Source: Erythroxylum novogranatense (lineage: Eukaryota > Streptophyta > Magnoliopsida > Malpighiales > Erythroxylaceae). Taken from it: a DNA stretch of 64,000 nucleotides. The position numbers and the translations under genes are program-made. Under the pieces are notes generated by a model. The model saw only the letters and a list, made by a program, of their open reading frames with translations, searched no databases and was not told the origin of the DNA. Of the stretch, positions 49,401-60,065 are shown piece after piece. Every line of letters begins with the position of its first letter. The stretch's first letter is position 1. Location: positions 94,574,818 through 94,638,817 of the forward strand of contig CM057227.1 in assembly GCA_029891385.1 (NCBI GenBank), written 5' to 3'.

Positions 49401-50297
49401 ACCCGAATGCCTGAGAAACAAGAAAACTAAGATCGATACACGTCTGCATATTCTACAGCAGATTAAAAGTCTAGTAGAGAAGATTTTGACATTGTGCCAA
49501 GTGTTTTAACTCCAACTTTTGGACCTTCCCGCATTATTATTAAAGTATAAGCAGGTGCAATTGTGCATAAGTGCATCTATCTCACATCATTTATTACATG
49601 CACAAGGACACATCTACACACCATTGCCATCGCAATACAAATACATACATCCAGACTTGGGACATCGAGAAAAACAAAAACACAAACATCATCCGCATGC
49701 CAACTGAAACAACAAATAGAACAGTCATAGTCCCGAAACAAGCAAGCCGTTACTTCTGAATACAGGTGCACTCGACCCCAAGCAGTCAGCAATAAAGGGC
49801 TGCCTGCTTTTATCCACGGCAATCAGCAGCATCAGAAAACTTATTTTGGACTTCTAGTTTAGTTTAATACCAGCAAGATTTATGCAAAAAGGACAGTGGG
49901 TCCCTAGATACCTAACGCGCATGCACTAAATTTGTAGGGATTACAAGTCCTCATTTAGACCATAGCCCACCACTTCTGCCATCCCATGCGTTCGTATCTT
50001 CTTTTGTGACTTCTGTTAACCTTTAATCCATAACAAAGCTAAAAGATAATCATTTCTGGTCAACAAACACAACCCATTTAACCCCAAGTCCTGTTAAAAT
50101 CGTATCATTCACACTACCACTCCCTGTCATTGGCCCATTATATAAATCTTCAGGGAAAAAGGAGCCCCACCTGTAAAAAGCCTATGTAGTGACTTCAAAC
50201 TCATCAATCATTCAGGCAAAGAAAAATGTGCTAGGCTGCTAGTTTTTTAATTCATTCTTCCCCCCACCCCTTGGTCAATTGTAGGAGTGAGCGAAAC
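46460..50297. other. Unassigned region between LINE copy C and the bHLH gene
   Basis: No gene is recognised. Short ORFs at 48469-48666 (+) and 48558-48749 (-) overlap one another and show no domain. About 49900-50297 should include the 3' untranslated region of the minus-strand bHLH gene; no unambiguous poly(A) signal was identified. Confidence 0.4.
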
Positions 50298-51293
50298 TTA
50301 ACTTTGATTCGCTCCTAGATTTTTTACCTTGAGCTTCAATGACTTCAAGTAAGCTATAGCTTCATCAAGTACCAACAATGGGTCCTTATGCTCTGCACCT
50401 GGAACTATGGTCTTGAGGATTTTCAATGTTGCACGATTCTTATCCCTTCTCGATTCCTTGTTTCCCATATTGGAAACAACCTCCTCTTCTTCAATTCGGC
50501 TTATAATATAGCTCAAATCAGAAAATGTGCGTGGAACTTTTGATTTCAGTGAGCTTGTGTCCCCAAGAGAAGACTTTTTGTACCCACCATCAAGCAATTT
50601 CTGCCTTTTGTTTGGCACAGCAGAACTAGCAACTTCCTCTTTCATTTCCTCCTCTTGTTGTTGCATCCCATGACATGGCCCGATCACAACTGGAGAGTGA
50701 CCAGTGCTGGTTACCTCATCATCATCATCACTGTAACTATCACAACCATCACTGCTAGAATAAAGCAACGCATTGATTTCTTCAGTGTCTTCATGCATCT
50801 CACTTTCCTCATCTTTTGAATGATTCTCATTTGATTCTTTATCCTTCAGTTTTTCTGGATTCATTTGATCCATTTTAGCTGCACATTCTTCAGCCTCTTG
50901 ATCATAACCAGATTCCAGTTTTGCACCAGCTATCGTTGGTTTATGGATAATTGAACAAAAGGGACTATACATGACCCTTGTTCCATTCCCAGACTGATCG
51001 AATATAACATATCCCCTATAACATGCAGGAATAGAACTAGGCAAAGCCTCCACCCCAGGACAATAAGATAACTTTTCTTTAACAGAAAAGTTCTTAGCAG
51101 GAGCCAAATTCTGGAAGTGAGGGGGTAAATGGCCATGCATAGCATGGACTTGATTGTTTTGTTGTGGAAACAGACTTGGGAAGCTTGGGACTGGAAAACC
51201 AAACATGGCCACATCTTCAGATGGCATGCAAGTGCCAGGCTTTGTATATGTTGGCAAATATCCCTTTTGCTGGGGCTCCAGTGATGAGCTCAT
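50298..51293 (-). CDS. SAC51-like bHLH transcription factor (main ORF)
   Basis: Encodes about 331 residues from the first AUG of the spliced message (51293-51291). The same frame is open further upstream in this exon, which starts at 51379 after a TTTCAG acceptor. The family-typical block EDTEEINALLYSSSDG and the acidic segment ending DDEVTSTGHSP lie in the middle. The C-terminal bHLH (residues about 278-327) has a weak basic part (NKESRRDKNRATLKILKTIV), a loop containing PGAEHKDP and helix 2 VLDEAIAYLKSLKLKVKNLG. This is the SAC51/bHLH143-145 group, linked in Arabidopsis to thermospermine control of xylem differentiation. The spliced leader carries the conserved upstream ORF of that group. 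Oddity: the upstream in-frame residues (VKASNIWLCPPDYTWQ) look like the usual N-terminus but have no ATG, so the start is uncertain. The protein probably acts in the nucleus. Confidence 0.88.
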   Translation of the reverse strand: MSSSLEPQQKGYLPTYTKPGTCMPSEDVAMFGFPVPSFPSLFPQQNNQVHAMHGHLPPHFQNLAPAKNFSVKEKLSYCPGVEALPSSIPACYRGYVIFDQSGNGTRVMYSPFCSIIHKPTIAGAKLESGYDQEAEECAAKMDQMNPEKLKDKESNENHSKDEESEMHEDTEEINALLYSSSDGCDSYSDDDDEVTSTGHSPVVIGPCHGMQQQEEEMKEEVASSAVPNKRQKLLDGGYKKSSLGDTSSLKSKVPRTFSDLSYIISRIEEEEVVSNMGNKESRRDKNRATLKILKTIVPGAEHKDPLLVLDEAIAYLKSLKLKVKNLGANQS

Positions 51294-51379
51294 GCGATTG
51301 AAGTTTATCGATTGCCAAGTATAATCCGGTGGACAAAGCCAAATATTGCTGGCCTTAACTAAGCAACCAATGTATTTAC

Positions 51380-51475
51380 CTGAAATTAGTAAAACAAAAG
51401 ATGGACCAAATAAATATCTGACAAAGAACATCTGCTTATCTTGGGGTCAGAACAGAAGGATATTCCTAAACTTAC
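51380..51475 (-). other. Leader intron between the uORF exon and the main-ORF exon
   Basis: Minus-strand donor CTTG|GTAAGT at 51476/51475 and acceptor TTTCAG|GTAAATAC at 51380/51379. The joined frame upstream of the main ORF contains a TGA (…TGA AGC AGT AAA CTT GGT…) and no ATG. Confidence 0.75.
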
Positions 51476-51595
51476 CAAGTTTACTGCTTCAATACTTGAT
51501 GCTAAGAAATTGCTGCTTCTCTCCAGAACAACAAAAATGAAAAAAGGCAAACTACAACTTCCAGCTTAGTATCACAACGCAAACGGAGAATCCAC

Positions 51596-51954
51596 CTACG
51601 TAACCGGCTTAAGCAAATGACGGAAATATTCAGCCTGTAAAAAAGCAACAAAAATTCCAGTCTGATTACTAAGAAGTTGTGCTGAAAACTATACAGTTAA
51701 GAACATAATAGCGAGTAATCTACTCAGGAATTAAGCGTTTAATTATAGTATAAGTCATGTAAATGAAAAAAGTAATCAACTGCATCATGCAAACAGTCAG
51801 TAAAACAGGCATAAATTTTCACGGTACTAACCTGGCAATCCTGCAATGGTTGATAGCATGCAATAACTCTAACTATAATAGTATGTCTCCCAGCAATTCC
51901 ATTCTCATATTTTAATGCCCGAAATCTTGTTTGACTTGCAGCTTGGCACACCAT
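51596..51954 (-). CDS. Conserved peptide upstream ORF of the SAC51 family, spliced, 53 aa
   Basis: Two exons: 51954-51832 (41 codons) and 51634-51596 (12 codons plus stop), joined over a GT-AG intron (51831-51635). The peptide begins MVCQAASQTRFRALKYENG, includes TIIVRVIACYQPLQDCQ and ends AEYFRHLLKPVT. This is the conserved uORF of SAC51-type bHLH genes, at exactly the family length of 53 residues. In that family it represses translation of the main ORF, and thermospermine relieves the repression. The exon starts at 52014 after a pyrimidine-rich acceptor, so the longer in-frame reading from 52059 (a Phe-rich start) is intronic. Its ATG appears to be the first in the spliced leader and has a strong context (G at -3, G at +4). 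The stop lies about 200 nt upstream of the main AUG in the spliced mRNA. Confidence 0.93.
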
Positions 51955-52014
51955 CACTTCTTTCAACACCTCAAATCTCAGTCTATCTAGATACAACTTA
52001 CGACACGGAAATTC

Positions 52015-52896
52015 CTGGTAGCAGGAGGGGAAAAAAAAAAAAAAAAGAAAAAGGGGCAAGTCTTTACTCCTGAAGATAAGGTTGCAGTGGCTGAAGATCT
52101 ACAGGATAACCCTGCAATACAAGTTCAAGGGCACTACTTTGCGGAAGACATCAACTGATCGAGTCAACCAAGGCATTTTGTTCTGTTTAACCCACTTTTA
52201 AGCTTCACTTCTAAATCAGTAATGGTACTAGATGGTGCAACCAAAATTTGCTGCAAGGTAGTAAACAAGAAAAGACATAAGAGCTAGAAGTGTCCCAGAT
52301 ATAATCAACACAAAAATGCAATTACATAATGGAAAAATATCAATGTAAACGTTCTAACCAGATTTCCAAAATTAATAGAAAACACAAGTAAACGAATTAA
52401 TATAACGATTTCCACACTATTATTAAGCAAAATACCAAAGGAACAAGATTACTAGAAGTCCTTTTTTCTCTAGTTAACTCGAAGCTTATCACTGTGTCTT
52501 TCTCCACCTTCTATGTATTTCTAATTGATTTGAGAAATCGATCAAGCAAAAAGCACGCAAACACTTTTAATCTTCCCCTAATTATTTACACCAAAAACGT
52601 TCGCTAATTGCACCTTCCAGCTTTCAAAATATCAAAAAACCTTAGCTGACTTGGTAGATAAGGCTCTTAAACTTCATAATTCTCACCATACCAAGAAAAT
52701 CAACCATTTAACAGAATCTTGAGGAACCCAGAAACCAAACTTTATCTTTTACTAAAATACAAAACTGCCCAACATTAAACCAAAAAAAAATAATTTCCCA
52801 AAAACAGATAGAAGATACACAGGAGAATGAAAAAAAATTATACTCTTGAACGTTCAAATATATCAGGAGAAAAAAAAAAAGAAGAACAAGACAAAC
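52015..52896 (-). other. First leader intron of the bHLH gene (probable)
   Basis: Probable donor GAAG|GTTTGT at 52897/52896; acceptor CTACCAG|GAATTTCC at 52015/52014 after a long pyrimidine tract. An additional small exon inside is possible. Exon 1 would be about 52897-53050, and I see no ATG in it. Confidence 0.55.
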
Positions 52897-53079
52897 CTTC
52901 ACTTCAATCACTTGCAGTTAAAAATAAAGCTGGTATCTTTGCTCAGATCCACCCTGAACAGTAACTTGGTTGAGAGCAAATCCTCAAGAGGTAACAAAGG
53001 GCGCTGATAAAAAGCTGCTATAGCTGAAAAAGAGAGGAGCTTTGTGTTTAAAGTAGTAAGTGAATAAACGAAAGGCTGG

Positions 53080-53090
53080 ATTATATAGAA
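53080..53090 (-). promoter_or_regulatory. Candidate TATA box of the bHLH gene
   Basis: The minus strand reads TTCTATATAATCC about 30-40 bp upstream of the inferred transcription start near 53050, with no other gene competing for it. Confidence 0.5.
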
Positions 53091-53099
53091 AACTCTTCA

Positions 53100-54585
53100 C
53101 TATTGTTGGTGGCTGGTAATGTACCTGTTAGATAACAGTACTCGACTTTGGTGGCAGTTACTTTAACCATACATGAGTTATTTGTCTACCGCTGATTTAG
53201 GAACTTCATACAAGCAAAAATTATTTTACTCATGACTAATATAAATTATTAAATTATGGGGACCAATTTCTTTTTTTTTTTCCCTTCTTTTTCACATGTC
53301 ACCTTATTGAATGTGAAAAGTGAAATCATTGCAGGCAGATGAACTACCAGAAAGCGTACAGTGAAACCTTAAAAGAGCTAAAATGCAAGTTTTGAAATGA
53401 GGAAAACTAATATTAGATTATCAATACTCATTTGGGATATTATTTCTTACGTGCTTGTAGAAAAGTAGATGGTTGAACTCAATGCCTAGGATTATCTTCA
53501 ATTTATTTGAAACATGAATCAAGATCAAACCTTTAAAATGGATGACTATACTCCTTTTTTGGTTATAAGGTGTTAGGATATTGGCCTTAATAAAACAACA
53601 AGATAGATAGTAAATGGCGACTGAAAGTCTTCAAGTTCTAAGCAGCAAAATGCATTCCAAAACCTGGGTTGGAACAAACAATGAATGATAATAGTAATAA
53701 TGTTTGTAATCATAGTACAACAGGAATTCCTAACTGGTAACTAAGCACGAGTTAGCCATTTCTAAGTTATAACAATAATTCAGACATAAGCATGTGTCAT
53801 TCACTCATAAGCATATACACTACTCATTGATCACCTAATGGCATGATTGATCATTAAAAAGAAATTTCACCCAAAAGGAAAAGTGAGAAAAAAAGAGAAT
53901 GTAACAGACAAAAGGAAAAGAAAAGGGAGAGGCCTGCAGGTTTAATTGACCTTACAAGTATTCAAATGGGAGTAATGTATTGTGATTGATAATGAAATGT
54001 CATCAATTGCCGGTCCCCAATGTCTGCCCTCTATTCACAATCATATATTTGTCAATATCCGATACGCATACACCCGTGTAATAAAAGCTACTTTTTTTTT
54101 TTTCCAATTACGTGTATCAATTAGAAATCGGTATCCCAGATTATTTTGTTGAACACACGAGTAACAACACCCTTGTTTTCGTGCTTTGGTTGCATCGTGT
54201 CCAGGGAACAAAGAACTATACACCGAATTTTTATATAACTCTAATCAATATTTTAAAAATTAGGCCAGAAATTATATCAATGAAGTAAAATTTAAAAATT
54301 TAAAAAGTTTAATCGGCATTAAATTTTAATAAAATTAGTTAGAAATTAAATAATGGTTACTGCTTTAATTACGGTGAAGTAAAATCTTCTTATTTGGATC
54401 GTGAGATTGATTGTCTTGAAGAAAAGATCACCAGAAAAAACACATGACACTTGGGAGGTTGATAGCAATGAGCCTCCGACGCTCAAATTAGTCTTTTTGT
54501 GAGAGTTTTGGTCGCTGTAAAACAGAGAAAATCTGGATTATAATATCGTACATGTATCATGGCAGAGTATTACCTTATATATGGA
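53100..54585. other. Intergenic region upstream of the bHLH gene
   Basis: AT-rich, with only short ORFs and no recognised coding sense. It probably contains the bHLH promoter on its left side. Confidence 0.4.
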
Positions 54586-55104
54586 ATAGATGTTAGGTTT
54601 AGGTCTTTACGTAGGTTTTTACGTATGCATGGGAGTTTCTACGAATGGGTCGTGGACGCGTGGACCTAGGCTTGGGTCTAACACGACCGACCCCACCATA
54701 AGCCTCCTCCTCCTCGAGTCTAACCAAGGAAAATGGTCGAAGGAGTACATTAGGATCGTGCAGCTCGTCTGCAGGACAGCTCGTGGTAGGCCCGATCAGT
54801 TGGCACTGATGCTTATTGCATGATAGCTCGTGCCACGATAGATCGGGTGAACATCGACGCTAAGCGTGTGAAGGCACTTGGTTTAATTATTACTGACGGT
54901 GCGTGCCTCGATGATTTTCGAATTTGAAGCGAAACGTCTTTATGCAGTTGTCAATTATCACGTACATCCTTTCAACTGCTGCGCCGCTCCGGATTTCTAA
55001 TAACCCTAATTCACCTCAGCTCAGATTCTGCCACGTGCCTGAGTTTGGCTCGGATTTTCTCCATGCGTCAAGCGTTGGTCGGAACGTCCATTCAACCGAT
55101 CTTC

Positions 55105-55112
55105 TATAAATA
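55105..55112 (+). promoter_or_regulatory. Candidate TATA box driving the antisense ORF
   Basis: TATAAATA, about 155 bp upstream of the ATG at 55267 and followed by a pyrimidine-rich leader. It lies on the strand opposite to the element's own pol, so it would drive the extra ORF independently of the LTR. Confidence 0.5.
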
Positions 55113-55266
55113 CTCAAGATTGACAGACAACAGATTTTCTTCACGCTTGTTTTGTTCTCCGGCTTTCATTCTGCTTTCATTTGCACCTTTCAAATTCCTA
55201 ATTTCTACCACCAACTAGGTACGTCCTTTTTCCTTGCTTCTTCCTCAAAGTTTCATCTTTGTAAGC

Positions 55267-57333
55267 ATGTCGTCAACCAATCCTAGGAGTGGGGTTAGCC
55301 CTAGGGATGAAACTGCCGAGATGGCCTCCCAACTAGTCGGGCCGCTTGAAGTTGTGGCGGAAGTAGTGGCAGTGCCGGGGGTGAGAGTTATTGAGGGAGC
55401 CACGGCGAGTGATCGGAAGGATGGGCTGATCGTCGAGGAGCCACCGAAAGACGAATCAACGATGACCGTGGGAGAGTTGAATCGATCAATTATTAGGAAC
55501 AATATCCCTTTGTCCTGGGGACCTAGGCTGGCCTCCGAGGACGAACGGATCCACAGCAATTGGGGGGGGGGGTATTTTGTTGTTTCTAACAATTTCTTCT
55601 TGATTAGCGGAATGAAGCTTCCGTATATCCCAATCATTGACGAGGTGTGTGTCGACTATCGATTGAGGCCGAGCCATTCCTCCGAATGAATGGAGATTCA
55701 TTAACAGTTTGGCCTTGCTGTGCCATCAGTTCGGTTGTCCGCCTTCGGTCGGCATCCTACGCCATTTTTTAAGGATGAACCAGAGTTCGAGCGTTGGAGT
55801 CGGGATCCCTCATTTGCCGTATAGAGATGCTCGATATCACCCGGCCAGAACGACTTCAAACTGCTCATTTGAACTATTTACTGTATTTGTAAGTATTGGT
55901 TCTGATTTCTAACCTGTTTTCATTGTTGTGCAACCATGGCCAGGCTCGACGATTTCGCTGGGTCCTCCCGTTTTCCTAAATCTAAAAGGCAGGCCAAAGG
56001 GCCTAGGGCTTCTTCGAAGGTGAAGAAGCAGAGGAAGGAGGTAGAGGCTAGCGAAGGCGCCACTCAGCCAGTGGGGTTAGACCAATCTATAGCATTGCTG
56101 GCCCCTCCGCCTACTGAGGACCGTCCTGATGTGTCAGAGTCATTGCCGATCCGGCCGATGAGTGCGAACCGAGCAGGTTCGGAGGAGGAAGAGATGGAGC
56201 TGCCACTCAAAAGGAAGAGGACCGCTCGGAGTATCGGTCGGTCGCCCAGTCAGCAGAAGAGAGGAGTGGGGGAAAAGCAAGCACCCCGATTGGATAAGGG
56301 CAAAGGGAAAGAGCGAGCCTCTAGTGGCAAACAATGGGAGTTCACGATCAGTCTTGACAAGACTGTGTCGCTTAGGGACGTTAATGTGGCTCTGCGCATT
56401 GCCCAGAAAGTCGTTCCTCCTACGGACGAGAGGTTTTTAGACACGCTGAACAATAAAGAGCTTATGGCTCGTCTCGTCCGCGGCTGCACCAGGGATATGG
56501 CGTACGCCTCTAAGATGTATCAACGTCTTGATCAGCTCGATGAGGTGGGGCAAACAATGGATTGGGAGATTCGTGACCTTCTCGAGCAAGTTAATACTCT
56601 AAGAGCTGAACTTGCCGAGGCGAAGGAGGGGCAGGACATCTTACGGGCTCAACTCTCTTCAGTTGAGGAGGAGAAGAAACTTTGGGAGGAGGAGAGGAGC
56701 GTTTTGAAAGCTCAACTCTCTACAGGAGAGGAGAAAAAGAGCAGGGTGATTGCGGCGAATGACGGGCTGGCCAAGGAATGTAAGGATTTGGCCAAGGAAT
56801 ATAAAGGCTTGAAGAGGAAGGTGGAGACAGAGCAGGAGCTTCGATTAAAATTCCTCTAGGACTGTCATGAAGCGGTGAGGGACAAACTGAGGGCCGAGGA
56901 TAAACTGAAGGCATTGCAAGGCTCCGTCAAAGAGTAGAGAGTTGAGGTGATCAAGCGATAGAAGATGCGGTTCTTACGGGAGGAGTGCTTAGAGTTCGCT
57001 TATGACTTGGCCCTTTCGGTCCTGAGGAATTGCCATGACGTTTGCGTCCCTGACGGGTCGGTCAATCCTCCATTCGAGGATTATGCCGAGTCGATGCTTC
57101 CTGCCGCTCTTGGCCTTTCTCTGTAGGAAATGAGGGAGATAGCTGAGGGAGAACGCACATTGGTTCTGGATGAGGAGCTAGACCTTAGCTCGGATGAGGA
57201 GTACGAGCGATCTCACGGGGGTGACTATCCGGTTCTTCCTGCAGACTCTTGTCCTGCCTCGGCTGCTTTGCCGACCTCCCCTTCTGTCGATCCATCTGCT
57301 GGCCCTTCCTCTCCCCCCGAAAGATCAAACTGA
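55267..57333 (+). pseudogene. Antisense extra ORF of the Tat element (Transposase_28-like, coiled coil)
   Basis: Reads from ATG 55267 (MSSTNPRSG). An N-terminal part (ELNRSIIRNNIPLSWGPRLA, ISGMKLPYIPIIDEV, FINSLALLCHQFGCPPSVG) fits the plant 'putative gypsy-type transposon' (Transposase_28) domain. A lysine/arginine-rich linker follows (PLKRKR, KGKGKERA), then a long predicted coiled coil in the 307-codon segment 55936-56859 (LLEQVNTLRAELAEAKE, SVEEEKKLWEEERSVLKAQL), and an acidic, Pro/Ser-rich tail at 57130-57333. It is broken by a frameshift near 55680, in-frame stops at about 56860, 56937 and 56960, and a change of frame after 55890. GTAAGT at 55889 followed by a branch-like TTCTAAC and later AG sites suggests a small intron, so part of the break may be splicing rather than decay. 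Function is unknown; such ORFs are often described as gag-like or transposase-like without proof. Confidence 0.68.
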
Positions 57334-57392
57334 TTTTTTTAAGCTCATTTGGTCGGGCTTGTGACCAGAATATAAATTCAAGGAAATAGAAT

Positions 57393-59908
57393 TGTAACAT
57401 CCCGTTACTGTCATTAAGGGTATTATGGTAATATTGGGACAGACTGATAGGATTTCACTGCATACATTGACTGAGCATGTTACTGGCCTCTAATCATAGA
57501 GGAACTGGGTTACTGCATATGCATATATTCATTGGTACATGCATTCATGATTTTCCGGTATTTAATTGTAAATTAGAATTATTTGAAATTGATTGGGTCA
57601 GGAATGAATCGAATCTCGGTAGGCCCGATGAATTGGGGGTGATTGAGAAATTAGGGTAATTGGGTTCAAATGATTGATTTAGAATAATTTAAGTGTAGCT
57701 TGGTATTTTATAGTGGCTTATAGGAGATTTTGGAAATTCGAGAGATAATGCTTAATAGGAAATATTGGAGAGACCGGTGATTGATCAGTATAATCTTGAA
57801 AGAACTGTCCGATGGCAATGGAAAAGTTAGAGTGGTGATAGGAAATAAATATCTTGAGCCATTGAAATTTAGAGACCGAAATTTGGGTGATAAGGAGACT
57901 AGTCTATAAATACCTAGGGTTGAGAAATTTGGGAAGAATTGGCTAAGGCATTTGCGAGTTTCTCTTCTTCCCTCTCCACGGTGATCTTGATCCTTCTTCA
58001 TAGGTGAGGATCGTTGTTTCTTCTTGTGGTTTCCCTCTATTGTGTTAAGCTAGCTGGTTTATTGTGATTATTGTGGAAATGAAGTGGATTGAGGCTTGAG
58101 GGAGGAGATCGGCGGTGTTGAGAAAGATTTTAGGGTTTGCGATCGATTCAGTTATTGGTAGCTTTAATGGCTTCAATGTTGTTATTACTTATTTTATTAC
58201 ATCTATGGCTTTTATTGTGGTTGATTGAGTAGTTGAGGTGTTAATGGGCGTTTTAGTGAGAGAAATGGTGAAAATCGATCGGAGAAGACGACTGGTCTTC
58301 GTGACGTCGCATACGAGCATCGAAGCGTTAGGGCTTCGTCGCGACGAATAAAATTGAATTGAGTTAAATGTATTGGTCGCGACGTAGGCAAGAAGTCGTC
58401 ATGGCGAGTCATGAGTGGAGACGACGCCTTGTGGTGGCGTGCCTCTTTCGTCGTGCGAATCTGCGAGGTCATGGCGAGGAAGCTATTTTATTGGATTGGA
58501 TTGTACTTAATTGGACATAATTTCATAGAGACATATGCATTCTTGTCTTGTTTAATTGAGCGATTAGTAATGGGTATCTTGATTGTTATAGAGGTACTGA
58601 TTGGATCGTCGTTCCACGGACATTCTTTGGGACTTCGAGCAATAGCTCGGAATGTGGTGAGTAACCTAGTTGGTTTCTCAAATTTCGAGTGTCTAAATGT
58701 TCACTTGTGAATTACTTGACAATGTGAATTACATGACTCTTGAGTTGTATGTGATTGAATTGCCTTTGTATGACCATTGAAATGTATAAAGGTGAGCGTA
58801 TTAATCTTGAAATGTGTATGGTGAATTGCATGCTCTTCTTGTATAGAATCGAATAATGTGAATTTCAACTTGTATGATTGCATGACTCTTTGGAAAGAGT
58901 GCGATCAATTGTATGTGTTTACCGTATTGGATTGGATTCTTGAATTCGATTCTTTCGTTACCTTTGGGCTTTATAGCCATACACTATGACTTCTTGAATC
59001 TTGAATTCTTGAACATTACCTTGCATGCATAAATGCATGATCGGATAATGGGCGTGCCCCAAGTTGCTAATTTCACCGAAAAGAGCCTAGGCTCGAATCT
59101 TGTCTTGTCGGCTTAGCTTGGCAGGGAGAAAATCACACGCGCGCCCCCATTGTTCTTGTTGAGCACTTGGGCACAACATGAATAACAGGAAAGAGTCTCA
59201 TATGCATCATATACATGGTATTGAATCGCCAAATTGTGTGACGATTCTTGGTATGCGATGCCATGATTTCTGTAAATTGTGATATAATATGTAAAGCATT
59301 CTATCTCTTGAAATGTTATTCTTGATCGTATCTTGATATAGACTCGTATAATTGTTATGTGATTCTGCTCTACGCCATCATTCTCGCTAATGATCGATAT
59401 CTTGTAGCAAACTATTATGACTCATCCTTTGTTATATAATATCATTAATTGTTATTCTTGTGTCGTCTTTGTACGCTGATTTGCGTAATGCATGATTTGA
59501 GTGAACCATCGATGATGGTTTCTCTTTGAAGTTCATAAACTCACCCAACATTGCAATTATTTTTTCAGAATCGAAGAATACCCGTTAGCAAAAGCGGAGT
59601 ATGGCGCAGATTCAAGTGAAGGTCGAAGTCGGGATCGGGTCATGTATGCATTACGCGTCTTTACTTTTGTACTAAAGTGTTTATTATGTATTTGTAAAAT
59701 TGACTAAGTGGCTTTTGAAAATGAGTGTATCCTATTGGACGGGATTGAATGAGTACCCAAAATTGAGTATAGAATTCCGCGCATTTGTTATAGAAAGTAA
59801 TGTACCGATTTTCTGAGCGAGTGTTCTAGTACGCCACCCTCGCGGGTCACGGGCTCGGATATCACCATGGATATCGGGTTCGGGTCTCGTCGGGAGTGGG
59901 GTGCTACA
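57393..59908 (+). mobile_element. Solo LTR related to Gypsy-1, perfect AGAAT target duplication
   Basis: Starts TGTAACATCCCG, ends GGGGTGCTACA, flanked by AGAAT at 57388-57392 and 59909-59913. Its two ends match, in reverse complement, the two ends of the Gypsy-1 3' LTR (36717-39198), and its 2516-bp length matches that LTR's 2482 bp. There is no internal coding region, primer site or second LTR, so it is the product of LTR-LTR recombination. The family motif AACCATCGATGATGGTTT is at about 59505. Confidence 0.88.
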
Positions 59909-60065
59909 AGAATCCTTTGTTCGCCATCACTTTCATCTGTCGTGTTAAGATTGAGCGGTCTTTTCCAATAGCAAGTCGTGAACGAACGCTCTCAATGTGC
60001 GTCGATCGGTTGTAAGGGTTGAGGGAGTCATGGTCAACCGAGGCGATAGAGCTTTGGTCGAATGA

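Noticed and set aside
51294..51431. Upstream start of the bHLH ORF (MFFVRYLFGPSF)
   Set aside because: This part is intron sequence before the acceptor at 51380; it is not in the spliced message.
51955..52059. N-terminal extension of the uORF starting MPLFLFFFFF
   Set aside because: It is the pyrimidine tract of the intron ending at 52015; the exon begins at 52014 and the conserved peptide starts at 51954.
54591..54682. Short TGTTAGG...CTAACA unit as the Tat 3' LTR
   Set aside because: The ends are inverted, but 92 bp is far too short for a Tat LTR and there is no second copy to compare in the window.
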